Assembly: GCA_020628815.1 (NCBI GenBank)
Contig: JAHDEN010000046.1
Location: 1 to 37,093, forward strand
Direction: 5' to 3'
Length of the DNA stretch: 37,093 nucleotides
Origin: Chloroflexota bacterium
GTDB lineage: Bacteria; Chloroflexota; Anaerolineae; Promineifilales; Promineifilaceae
The position numbers and the translations under genes were made by a program. Each line of letters opens with the position of its first letter. The stretch's first letter is position 1. The notes below the pieces were generated by a model. That model ran no database searches, was not told the DNA's origin, and worked only from the letters and a program-made list of their open reading frames with translations. Of the stretch, positions 7,991 to 17,788 are shown in pieces.

Positions 7991-10900
7991 ATGCAAAAAT
8001 CAAAGTCTAAAATTTTCAACCAGCTTATCTCTAGTTTGGGGCTAAGCATTATTCTTTTGTCATTATCATTCACATCGGCCTTCGCTCATTTCGGTGAGCA
8101 GGAATCACTCCCTTCACCTTCTGACGGAGATTCGATTATTTTGGCAGCCCAATGCGCGGTCGATTACACAGTCGCCACCGATTTTGGTGTCAGCGGCCGC
8201 GTTGACCTTGTTATCCACAATGCCAGCGGGTCAGACATCAACAGTTGGACGTTGACTTGGGATTTCCCCAATGATCAAGCGATAACCAGCTTAACGAATG
8301 GTGTCTGGAACCAAGCAGGGGCCAGCGTCTCAGTTTCGAACGACACCCTAAACGGACTGATTCCTGATGGAAGCAGCATCACAGATGTTTCGTTTGATTA
8401 CACCTACAGCAGCGGCAACGGTGTTCCAGCTGAGTTTCGACTCAACGGGGTGCCCTGTGACAATGGATCGTTTGTGGAGCCACTTCCCTACTCTGAAGAT
8501 TTTGAATCTTTGGCACCGTCTTTATCGGCCGCCATTTCTGAAACGATACCGGCCAGCACCTTAGGCTGGACCCACTTCACGCCTCCCAACTGGAATCGGG
8601 AAAACGATGGATCGATGGGACAAGGGACAGCTGAATATCAGGGCTGGTCGATTGTTTCACCTGCATTTTGGAAAAACACTGATCCTGACAATCATATTAG
8701 CTATTTAAACGACAGTAACACGTTCGCTGTAGCTGACCCTGGCAGCTGGTCTGACAATGGTAATCCGGCCGAGACCAGTGAATTCAACAGTTCATTGAGT
8801 TCTCCCATGCTTGATGTAACCGGGCTGGAAGGGTTCCGCCTGCGGTTTGACTCCCATTTGCGGCCGGGGGGCGAACAACGCGCCATTATCGGTGTGCAAT
8901 ATGACGAAGGGGATATTGTTCCGCTTCAAGAATTCAACAGCAGCAACACGGCCGACGACGGCTCACAGCTCAACCAAGAAGTCAATCTAGAGATCGCCAT
9001 TCCGGCCGGAACAGAAACAATGCGCCTGTTCTGGACCCTGAGCGAAGCCCGCAGCGACCACTTTTGGGCCATCGACAACATCCACGTATCGGCCTACGAA
9101 AATGCGATTCTGACCACCCTGCCTGAATTTGGCGTGCAAGAAAATGAGATCGATGGGGCCGTAGTATTTGAATTCCTAGACATCGACAACGACCAGCTAA
9201 GCGGTGTGGGCATTAACCAGTATGGTCAAGAAAAAGTAGGCTGGCGCGTGTGGGAAGACATCATTGAAGAAAACCCAGATGGTGACGATATCACTTGGGA
9301 TATCGGTTTTGTAGAAACCCCATCCCTAGACGGCAACGCCTTTAAATGTGAAATCACCGGCGGGATCTTCCCCAACAATATCTTTTGTGCCTTTACTGTG
9401 GCCCGCCAAGGGCCCAGCGAGCCATGGCCGTTTGATGGGGTTGATACGATTGTGCTCGACATGGCGTTTTATGTAAAAGGGAACATCGACTGTCTCGACT
9501 CACGCAATCATGATACCCAAGGGTTGGAGTTTTATACCCAATACACCCTTGCGCCCCGTGATCAAAACTACGGGTATGCTCTGTTATGGCAGGCCAATCA
9601 GCATGATGTGTATTACTGGACCGATAACAGTCCCAATTGGGAACAAGTACGGCCGAACGTAAATTTCTGTTTTACCGATCATGAATGGCATCAGATTCAA
9701 ATTGTGCACGAGCTAGATGAAGACGACCATTGGTACCGCAAAATGGTATTTAATGGACAAGAATACGAAATTGGCAGCAGTCACGAAGATGTTTTTGATA
9801 CGTTTGACTGGTGGCACGAATACTTTATCAATGTCGCGCTTCAAATCGACTCACATGAAGAATCATTCACCGATAATACGGCCCGGCCGATTGCGGTTTA
9901 TATCGACCAAGTTAACTTAGTCGGGTATGACTCGCGCTACATCAGCATCAAACAAGATATTGTGGGTGAAGATCCACTGATCGGTGGTGATGTAACATTT
10001 GAAGTCACCGTTACAAACGATGACCAGACCGCCAGCCAAACGGCGCATAATTTATCGATCGGGGACAGCCTGCCACCCGGCATGATCTTAAAATCTGTTG
10101 AGCCAGCTCCATCAATTATTATCGAGCCGGAAGGTGAGTTGGACCTTGATAACCCAGACGCCAATGATCCGACCCTGCTTTACTACTTAGATGTGGCAGA
10201 TCTGGGGCCAGAAGAATCATTTAACTACACAGTTACGGCAACTCTGTCTGACTACTACATCGATTACATCTTAAACGAGAGCAGATACGGCCGGGTAGAG
10301 CATCAAGTGGCCGCCTCGATTAATGTGGCAAAAAATAACGAGACCCAGCAAGACTTTTCAGAAGACATGCTGGTAACAAACCCGCGTTTCATCAACGTGA
10401 CCGGCAGCGTAACCCAGTCAACCCATGATGCCCAAACCAACGGTGCAGGAGAATTCAATGATGCGGGTGCAACCTGGCCCGTGCGCTATGAATTTGAAGT
10501 ACAAAACAACGCCAAATATGAAAGCGAAGAAGTAAAATTCCATGCATATTTGCCAGAAGGGATCGCTTATTTAGGCAATGTGAGCGTTTCACCGTGGCTA
10601 CCCGGGGCAGACTATGCGCCTCGCATCGAGCTGGGTACAACCGGTGCCATCACTCTGTCATGGCACATTGGGGACTTAACGGCCGACCATTACACCGATC
10701 CAATCAAGATTAGTTTTGATGCGGCCGTCCCTTATCGCTATCGTGATCCGCTTGACTCCAGCGCGGCCGTCGGCGCCTTCCCAGGCCCATTTACCGGCCC
10801 ATTTGTCTCTGAAGGGGATGAGTTTGAAGTCAACTACCATGTCACGGCCGACTACGATGGCAACACCTATGAAGATGGCTCATTAACCAACAGCGTTTAT

Positions 10901-13900
10901 GACCGCCCGCTCGTATTCGACACCGAATATGTCGCCTACGATCTGTCAGTAACCCCCAACACGCTAGACAAAGCGGGCGGGACGGTTGAATATCGCCATC
11001 ATTTAGATTTTTCTGAATATTACGACAGCAAAGCGGTTGAATTGGAACAGATTCTGCCAAACGGGGTCTATTACAACAACTCAAATTTGCTGCCCGCCAG
11101 CATCGAAACCGATACCCCATCTGTAGGGTTAACCCGCATCGTTTGGGACATTCCGCAAACGCGCTCACAAGCATCAGACACCTATTCGGTGACGCTTGAA
11201 GCGATTGTAAGCGGCGAAGCGGCCGACATTGTGGGTTCAACCGGAACTGTAACCGGCCATTGGGGCGATTATGTTGCGGATGATGGGTTCTTGTATCCGC
11301 TTAACACCAAAACAGACACCGCCTATCTAAACGCCGGTTTAACCCACATCACCCAACAGATCCGCGTCAATTCTGGTGATTGGTCTGATAGCGTGGTTGG
11401 ATTTAGTAGTGATGAAGTCGACTTTAATCTGCATTTTGAGCAGGCTGAAAGCATTGGTGGGCAAAATATCGTGGTCCGGTCCGTATTGCCACACGGCATG
11501 TTTTATGTCGATGGCTCGGACGAATACGCCAGTGACGGCACATTCAGCAACGGCACAGGCTGTACGGCCAATAGCACCGCCCCAACCAAATATGAAGAAG
11601 ATGGCTTGGAAGTGCTTGAATGGCAGCTGTGTGATGTTGCTCAAGGGAGCATGTTCGATGTCGTTTTCACCGGCATCATTACCAAAACGCCTGACGTTGA
11701 GCCGGATTGGTCGGTATCGTCATACGGCCGCTTAGATGGTGAAAATACGGAAGGGACAGCGTACAACCAACAGGTGATCAACACCGTTGATTACCAAACG
11801 CCAAAACTGGTTGTCACCATGACCGGCACGCCTAAACGTGACCTTGAAGCGGGTAACACCGTTGCATTTGAGGTGGTGGTTGAAAACCAAGGTGAGGCGG
11901 CCGCCTATAATCTTGAGCTAGAAACACTCATCCCAGAGTGGATAGAAATACCGGCGACCGGCGGTTCAAGCAGCAGCGGCAGCAGCACGTTTACGGCCGA
12001 TGCAACAGCACAGGCCGGAAACGGTGGCACGCTGACATGGACACCGATTGCAAGTTTAGCCGTCAGCGACACCGTTACTTATTCATGGACCGGTACCGTA
12101 AAAGCCGGCTTGCCTGTGGCCCAGTCGATGAACGCTTTAAGCAGCGTGGGATATAACAGCCATGCTTTGGGATTAGGCTCCCAATTTGATCGGACCGGCT
12201 TAGACAGCGACCCGAATACAGACGAACTTCAGCTTTTTGGGGCAGGTATTACGCTTGAACAGGGATTTGACGACAATCAAATAGAAATCGGTGAACTGAT
12301 CACAGTTACCCTGAACGGCACCATCCCACCAAACTTTACCGCCTACTACCCTGTACTAAAAAATACGTTGCCAAACGGAGTTAAGCACATTCCGGGCACC
12401 GTTCAGGTGACAGGGGCAACGCTCTATTCTGAACTGCAATACGACAATCGGTACGGTATTTTCTTAGATACGATTACCAACAACACCCCTAGCCCACTCC
12501 CCTACTCTGTCACCTTCCAAGCGGTTGTTGACGGCCGGGACTATGCAACAAACGAAGAAATTTTCAACGAAAACTGTATTGAGCTTGACCCAGTCACCTC
12601 GATTGTTGGCTGGTGGAACTCACCAGACGGATACGATCACAGCAACGGCCCAGCCTTCTCACTACAGGAAGAAAGCTATGACTCGTTTAGCCCGGTTGAT
12701 GAAGATGAGCTGACGGTGATTCAACCTTGTCTCGAAATTCGGGTGGATGAATTTTACAACGTCATTGCGGCCGGTGATCTCAACTCGTTTACCGTGACCA
12801 TCACCAACACGGGGGCAGCGGCCGCCTTTAATGTAGAGATTTTGAACACGCTTCCGGTTAGCACCACGCTCTACAATTTAGAGTACACAAGCTCTCCAGA
12901 ACCGGCCAACTTGGTGTATACCACGACGGTAAAACCGGCCGAAGATTTTAGCCCCACATCTAACCCAATTACGATTGAGAACGACGAAGCTGAAGAAGAG
13001 ACTGATCCTTCGCAAGAAGTGTATTGGACCGGCGTCAGCGAAATTCCGGCCGGTGGGGTCTGGACCGTTAAATATCGGGTCAGCACATCGTCAGAAATCG
13101 CCGCCAGCATGCGCTTGGTCAATCGGGCAGAAATTATTCGCTCTACATCAGGCAGCGGCACACCGGGTGATCGGGATCGTAACGGACAGCTAGACAGTTT
13201 GTTCGACAACAACAGCGATGGGTTACACGACCTGATCGATGAAGCCAATGTCAACTTGTTGTGGTCTGATCATGATCTGTTTGCTGACCCCTATGATGAC
13301 AACAGCCTCTTCTTAGCTTTACCAGCCAGCAGCGTCGCCAATTCGCTCGATTCTAGCGCTGACAGCGACGGAGACACCATCGCCAACAGCATCGACTTAG
13401 ACGATGATAACGACGGTATTCCAGACTCAATCGAGTGTAGCTTTGAGTCAGACGGAACGCTGAATTCGATTATCAACGGCGGATTTGAATATCCGGTTAT
13501 CCCGCTCGAAAGCTCTGAAAAGGTGTATGGCTCGCTCGTGCCAGGTTGGGCATCGAACTCAACCAGTGGTGAAATCGAGATATTTGGCACCAATTTTGAA
13601 GCGATTCCGGCCTATGACGGCCGTCAATTTGCCGAGGTCAATGCAACTGATTTAGGCACCCTTTATTTTGATATTAAAACAGTTCCAGGTGACACCTTAA
13701 CCTGGTCATTCGCCCATCGCGGCCGATTTGGCACCGACTCGGTTCGACTTGAGTTTGGCCCAGCAGACGGCGCCGCCACGGCGAGCCAAGCGATCACCAG
13801 CGGCTTTGGCGAATGGAAAATGTACAACGGCACCTATCTGGTTCCGGCCGGACAAACCAGCACGCGCATGGCATTTACCGCCATCAGCACGGCCGGTGGT

Positions 13901-16900
13901 GCTACAGTGGGCAACCTGCTAGACGCGGTCAGCCTGAGCGGCACAACGTGTAACGGAGACGTTGATCAAGACGGTCAGCCAAATCACCGCGATTTAGACA
14001 GCGACAACGACGGCATTTATGACAGTGCTGAATCGGGCGGCGTTGATTTTAGTAGCGATGGGTTGCCCGATGACCGCGCCTATTCAGGTGAAAAAGAGTC
14101 AGCTCTTGTCCTGACCGATGGGATCTCGATTTACAACATCGTTCAAATCCCGGCCGAAGTAACCTACGGCACCGTCTTCACCTACTCGCTCACTATTCCT
14201 GGAATCAAGGAATGGCAGCGGGTGCGGGCCACCATGTACGATGCGGTTGTAACTGACCATATCGACAATCGCTTAGATATTTTAAGCATCAGCAACGGAA
14301 CGCGGGATGGCAATACAGTCACCATCAGCTACGGCGACATTCCACCAGAAACGGTGTATGAAGAAGAGATTGTTGTGCAAATTCCGGTTAATTCAAGCGT
14401 TAAAGATGGGGATCTGATCGGCAATCAGGTGCTGTTTAACACGGCCCAAGATCGTGTTTATGCAGACGCCGTACAGGTTCTGAGCGGCCGTCGGCCGGAT
14501 ACACGCGCCATGCTATTTGGTGGTGATCCGATCGAGATTACCGCACCAGCCCTCGTGGTTGAAACCTTTACAGATGTGTACGGGGTTGAAGCGAATGATC
14601 AAATCAGCGTCACAATCCGGGTCAAAAATGTCGGCCGGGGCAGCGCCAACAATGTCGCTTTGAGCGCCATCTTCCCTAGCAACACCAGCTTAGCCGGATC
14701 AACAGCCACCAGCTGGAACCTCGGCACAATCGCGGGTGAAAGTTTCCAAGATATCAGCGTTGTGCTCAATATCGACAGCGTTGAATACGGCCGGAAATAC
14801 CCACTTATCGCCACCGCCAGCGGTGTTGACGTGTTGGGCAACCCGATCCCCGCAGATAACAGCGGCCGAGTGACGGCCGATATCAGCCCAACCGACGTGG
14901 GTGAAACAACGATTTTTGCCGGTGGCCTAAATTGTGAAACGGTTACCAAAAACGTCGCGTTCGAAGACTTGAAAAACGTAGGTTACAACGACTGGGACTT
15001 TAACGACCTCGTCGTGCGCTTAAACGCAGAGCTATGTTATGCAACCGATGTAGAAGGGTTTGAGCAAGTTCATGGCAAAATCGACCGATCATTGCTGCGT
15101 GCGCCTAATGCGTGTGCCAACGAAACGGTAGAAGCTGAGCTAGCAAATCTAACCGGCTTTACGGTCACCAACGATGCTAGCGTCAGCAACGGGCAGTACA
15201 TTTCAGTTCCTGGTTCCGGTGCGGTGCGCCAAACGCCAGATGAAAATGAAAAAGCGGTCTTCACCTTTAATGTGGCGGAAGCAGGCACCTATTCGCTCGA
15301 AGCGATTGTGAATGCGCCTAGCCGCTTTAACAATGCGTTCTTTGTCAAAGTTGATGATGGTGATCCGTTCGAATGGTGGTTTAACCCAACTGACGGAACG
15401 TGGTTTACCACAACAATCAATCAAAGCGCGATTGAGTCCGATCCGTTTGAATTTGAACTAACGGCCGGAACCCACACCGTTACGCTGTATGTGCGTGAGC
15501 AGGGTGCCAAGATCGATAGTTTGGGGCTGGTATGCAACAGCTTCGGCGATGCGCTGCCGGTTGATTCGCTAGCGACCGCCACACTGACTTACACGGTTTT
15601 GGCCCGTGGTGCAGGTTTCCAACACACGCTACTGCAAAATTTACAGCTAAGCGGAACGGGGCAGGCACGGTCTGAATATTATGATGGGAACGGACAGCTG
15701 ATCAGCACAGAGGCGTTCAGCTTCTACGAAGACACGGTATTTGAAATATTTGAAAATACCCGCACCGCTCTGCCCGTTTACTTCCCAGAAGATCACCGGC
15801 CGCATACCAATTCACGCCCAGAGCAGCTTGAGCACGTTGATGGTGCCTCGGCCGTGATTCGCCTGATCTTAAATGATCCGGCCGAAAATCTAAAAGACGA
15901 CCTCAATCCAGCCCCATGGGATTTATATATCAAGGTGTTAGACACCACTGAAGAAATCCATTTACCGGGCCCCGGTAACCTAGACAACAAACAGCGTGTT
16001 CTGGCCAACTTTGACCGAGACACACCGTTGGTCGGCTACCACTTGGACATGGGCTTTATTTTTGAAGACAGCTGGACCTGGCCGTTTGATAACACCGGAA
16101 TCTGGTACGCCTATCCAAGCTTTGTAGACTTTATCAGCTCGGGTGAAACCCAATATCTTGATTGGTACAACACCCGCAACGATGACAATGTATGGCACTT
16201 TGGCACCCCGGTTCGGTCACCGTTTGCACCGGTCACACCCAAAACCGTTGTCTCCCGTTTTAATACAACCCCTGTCGTTGCTGATCTTGATCTAGATGGA
16301 TCTTTTGAAGTGATTTTAGGCGATGCGATGGGTGAAAAGATTCGGGTGTATAACCGCTTCCTCGACCATTCGTGGACCTTTAGCACCGACACAGGCACCG
16401 CCTTTGCAGACAATGTTTTGGCAGATGTGAAGGTTGCTAATATCGATTCTGATCCAGAATTAGAAGTTCTATTTGGCTCAGAAAGCGGCTGGCTCTATGC
16501 GATTAATCACGATGCCACGCTCGTAAGCGGTTTCCCTCAACAGCTTTCGGTTGAACCGATTTTATCAACGCCTGAAGTGGTTGATTTAGATGGGGATGGC
16601 ACCAACGAAATTCTGATCGGATCGGGCAACGGCCGGATCTATGTCCGTAATCTTGATGGGTCGTTCAAATGGAACACCAGCTTGGGTGACTTAGGCGATC
16701 AATTTGGATCACAGGCACAAAATTCGGGTGCGGTTGCGGCCGATCTTGATGGTGATGAGGATCTTGAGATCATCATCGGCTCTTGGGACAAATCGCTGTA
16801 TGTGATCGACCATGAAGAAAACTTGCTGTGGACGTATGAAACGGAAGATGTGATTGTGGGCAGTGCGCTTGTAGCAGAACTCGATGCGGAGCACGACGGT

Positions 16901-17413
16901 CTCGAAATCGCGTTTGGCTCCGGTGACGGCAACTTCTATCTGCTAAATGCGGCCGGTAATCTTATCTGGAAACGTCAGATCAACGGCATCATCATGGCGG
17001 CTCCGGTTCTGCACGACATGGACCAAAACGGCGAGCTTGACCTGCTGATTGGAGGCACCAATGGCAACTTGTACGCTTGGAGCACAGCGGGTGATCTGCT
17101 CGATGGCTATCCCCTAAACGTAGGTGGCGAGATCAACGGCAAACCGCTGGTCATCGACGTGGATACAGACGGAGTGGATGAACTTGTGATCGGCTCACAA
17201 GATGGGAAAGTATACGCATGGGAGTTGAATGGGTCCCATGTTGCTGGCTGGCCCAAAGATACCGGTTACGCCATTAATGGCTCGCTGACGGCCGCCAATC
17301 TAGATGACAATGTGGACATGGAATTGATCGCCGCCAACTTTGGCGGAGAACTGCACCTGTTTGAAACCGTCTCTGAATTACGCACGATCTTCATGCCATT
17401 TGTTCATCGGTAA
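7991..17413 (+). CDS. Giant secreted multidomain protein: CBM2, DUF11 repeats, LruC with inserted CBM, FG-GAP propeller
   Basis: A 3140-residue exported protein. ATG 7991 is preferred over TTG 7931 because it starts directly with a signal peptide (MQKSKSKIFN, hydrophobic core, SAFA). Order, approximate residues: CBM2-like cellulose-binding module 52-157 (CAVDY start, WTLTWDF, FRLNGVPC end); MAM/jelly-roll-like 162-373; a second beta-sandwich 380-652; many DUF11-type beta repeats 652-1704 (LPPGM, LPNGV, VTNTGAAAAFNV); Ca-binding thrombospondin-3-like repeats near 1790-1817 and 1990-2015 (DSDGDTIANSIDLDDDNDG); a DUF642/CBM-like domain between them; more DUF11; the LruC signature FEDL..DWDFNDLVVR at 2315-2345; a CBM6-like module 2376-2517; the rest of LruC to about 2737; seven FG-GAP-type blades 2755-3127 (ADLDxDG..EIxxG); tail TIFMPFVHR. 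Likely a calcium-stabilised surface or matrix adhesin that binds polysaccharide. No catalytic domain is evident. No Shine-Dalgarno. Confidence 0.88.
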   Translation: MQKSKSKIFNQLISSLGLSIILLSLSFTSAFAHFGEQESLPSPSDGDSIILAAQCAVDYTVATDFGVSGRVDLVIHNASGSDINSWTLTWDFPNDQAITSLTNGVWNQAGASVSVSNDTLNGLIPDGSSITDVSFDYTYSSGNGVPAEFRLNGVPCDNGSFVEPLPYSEDFESLAPSLSAAISETIPASTLGWTHFTPPNWNRENDGSMGQGTAEYQGWSIVSPAFWKNTDPDNHISYLNDSNTFAVADPGSWSDNGNPAETSEFNSSLSSPMLDVTGLEGFRLRFDSHLRPGGEQRAIIGVQYDEGDIVPLQEFNSSNTADDGSQLNQEVNLEIAIPAGTETMRLFWTLSEARSDHFWAIDNIHVSAYENAILTTLPEFGVQENEIDGAVVFEFLDIDNDQLSGVGINQYGQEKVGWRVWEDIIEENPDGDDITWDIGFVETPSLDGNAFKCEITGGIFPNNIFCAFTVARQGPSEPWPFDGVDTIVLDMAFYVKGNIDCLDSRNHDTQGLEFYTQYTLAPRDQNYGYALLWQANQHDVYYWTDNSPNWEQVRPNVNFCFTDHEWHQIQIVHELDEDDHWYRKMVFNGQEYEIGSSHEDVFDTFDWWHEYFINVALQIDSHEESFTDNTARPIAVYIDQVNLVGYDSRYISIKQDIVGEDPLIGGDVTFEVTVTNDDQTASQTAHNLSIGDSLPPGMILKSVEPAPSIIIEPEGELDLDNPDANDPTLLYYLDVADLGPEESFNYTVTATLSDYYIDYILNESRYGRVEHQVAASINVAKNNETQQDFSEDMLVTNPRFINVTGSVTQSTHDAQTNGAGEFNDAGATWPVRYEFEVQNNAKYESEEVKFHAYLPEGIAYLGNVSVSPWLPGADYAPRIELGTTGAITLSWHIGDLTADHYTDPIKISFDAAVPYRYRDPLDSSAAVGAFPGPFTGPFVSEGDEFEVNYHVTADYDGNTYEDGSLTNSVYDRPLVFDTEYVAYDLSVTPNTLDKAGGTVEYRHHLDFSEYYDSKAVELEQILPNGVYYNNSNLLPASIETDTPSVGLTRIVWDIPQTRSQASDTYSVTLEAIVSGEAADIVGSTGTVTGHWGDYVADDGFLYPLNTKTDTAYLNAGLTHITQQIRVNSGDWSDSVVGFSSDEVDFNLHFEQAESIGGQNIVVRSVLPHGMFYVDGSDEYASDGTFSNGTGCTANSTAPTKYEEDGLEVLEWQLCDVAQGSMFDVVFTGIITKTPDVEPDWSVSSYGRLDGENTEGTAYNQQVINTVDYQTPKLVVTMTGTPKRDLEAGNTVAFEVVVENQGEAAAYNLELETLIPEWIEIPATGGSSSSGSSTFTADATAQAGNGGTLTWTPIASLAVSDTVTYSWTGTVKAGLPVAQSMNALSSVGYNSHALGLGSQFDRTGLDSDPNTDELQLFGAGITLEQGFDDNQIEIGELITVTLNGTIPPNFTAYYPVLKNTLPNGVKHIPGTVQVTGATLYSELQYDNRYGIFLDTITNNTPSPLPYSVTFQAVVDGRDYATNEEIFNENCIELDPVTSIVGWWNSPDGYDHSNGPAFSLQEESYDSFSPVDEDELTVIQPCLEIRVDEFYNVIAAGDLNSFTVTITNTGAAAAFNVEILNTLPVSTTLYNLEYTSSPEPANLVYTTTVKPAEDFSPTSNPITIENDEAEEETDPSQEVYWTGVSEIPAGGVWTVKYRVSTSSEIAASMRLVNRAEIIRSTSGSGTPGDRDRNGQLDSLFDNNSDGLHDLIDEANVNLLWSDHDLFADPYDDNSLFLALPASSVANSLDSSADSDGDTIANSIDLDDDNDGIPDSIECSFESDGTLNSIINGGFEYPVIPLESSEKVYGSLVPGWASNSTSGEIEIFGTNFEAIPAYDGRQFAEVNATDLGTLYFDIKTVPGDTLTWSFAHRGRFGTDSVRLEFGPADGAATASQAITSGFGEWKMYNGTYLVPAGQTSTRMAFTAISTAGGATVGNLLDAVSLSGTTCNGDVDQDGQPNHRDLDSDNDGIYDSAESGGVDFSSDGLPDDRAYSGEKESALVLTDGISIYNIVQIPAEVTYGTVFTYSLTIPGIKEWQRVRATMYDAVVTDHIDNRLDILSISNGTRDGNTVTISYGDIPPETVYEEEIVVQIPVNSSVKDGDLIGNQVLFNTAQDRVYADAVQVLSGRRPDTRAMLFGGDPIEITAPALVVETFTDVYGVEANDQISVTIRVKNVGRGSANNVALSAIFPSNTSLAGSTATSWNLGTIAGESFQDISVVLNIDSVEYGRKYPLIATASGVDVLGNPIPADNSGRVTADISPTDVGETTIFAGGLNCETVTKNVAFEDLKNVGYNDWDFNDLVVRLNAELCYATDVEGFEQVHGKIDRSLLRAPNACANETVEAELANLTGFTVTNDASVSNGQYISVPGSGAVRQTPDENEKAVFTFNVAEAGTYSLEAIVNAPSRFNNAFFVKVDDGDPFEWWFNPTDGTWFTTTINQSAIESDPFEFELTAGTHTVTLYVREQGAKIDSLGLVCNSFGDALPVDSLATATLTYTVLARGAGFQHTLLQNLQLSGTGQARSEYYDGNGQLISTEAFSFYEDTVFEIFENTRTALPVYFPEDHRPHTNSRPEQLEHVDGASAVIRLILNDPAENLKDDLNPAPWDLYIKVLDTTEEIHLPGPGNLDNKQRVLANFDRDTPLVGYHLDMGFIFEDSWTWPFDNTGIWYAYPSFVDFISSGETQYLDWYNTRNDDNVWHFGTPVRSPFAPVTPKTVVSRFNTTPVVADLDLDGSFEVILGDAMGEKIRVYNRFLDHSWTFSTDTGTAFADNVLADVKVANIDSDPELEVLFGSESGWLYAINHDATLVSGFPQQLSVEPILSTPEVVDLDGDGTNEILIGSGNGRIYVRNLDGSFKWNTSLGDLGDQFGSQAQNSGAVAADLDGDEDLEIIIGSWDKSLYVIDHEENLLWTYETEDVIVGSALVAELDAEHDGLEIAFGSGDGNFYLLNAAGNLIWKRQINGIIMAAPVLHDMDQNGELDLLIGGTNGNLYAWSTAGDLLDGYPLNVGGEINGKPLVIDVDTDGVDELVIGSQDGKVYAWELNGSHVAGWPKDTGYAINGSLTAANLDDNVDMELIAANFGGELHLFETVSELRTIFMPFVHR

Positions 17414-17438
17414 TCCGCTTACTTTTATTGTTTCATTC

Positions 17439-17494
17439 CAACGGATGCACACCGATTCTGACTAAAGAGTCATGAATGCAATGTGCATCCGTTG
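17439..17494. terminator. 13-base inverted repeat after the giant gene (possible terminator)
   Basis: CAACGGATGCACA (17439-17451) and its exact complement (17482-17494) flank a loop with an inner GACT..AGTC hairpin. It starts 26 bases after the stop codon and would form a strong RNA stem. There is no U-run behind it, so it may be an RNA-stabilising or Rho-type 3' end and not a classical intrinsic terminator. Confidence 0.5.
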
Positions 17495-17521
17495 CTAAAT
17501 AACCTCAATTCGAAGTTATTT

Positions 17522-17663
17522 AATCCCTGTCACAAGACCGGCTTTGCAATACTTTCAAAAATAAAAAATAATCTGTGACTGGGATTTTAGAGAAATCAAA
17601 TCCCAGTCATACGGCTTTAAGTTGCTCTTTTTACAAATTTGGCGCGGCCGTATGACAGGGATT
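17522..17663. repeat. Nested inverted repeats with alternative pairings
   Basis: Outer arms AATCCCTGTCA (17522-17532) and TGACAGGGATT (17653-17663), an inner hairpin GACTGGGATTT/AAATCCCAGTC (17577-17587, 17598-17608) and a third stem GTCATACGGC/GCCGTATGAC (17606-17615, 17647-17656) are all perfect. The third overlaps both of the others by a few bases, so full pairings compete. It could be a small non-autonomous mobile element or a structured leader of the downstream FG-GAP gene. The rest of the 375-base gap (17414-17788) holds an AT-rich stretch and no gene. Confidence 0.55.
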
Positions 17664-17788
17664 GAGTATTAATTCCGAACTGAGTTTAAATAATTTTTTT
17701 ACGCCCGTTTGCTTATCTGTCAGGCACCCAGTTTAGGTTTTAAGTTAATTTAGGAAGGAAGAGCATCAGTTTTAATTTAGGTTTTCTT

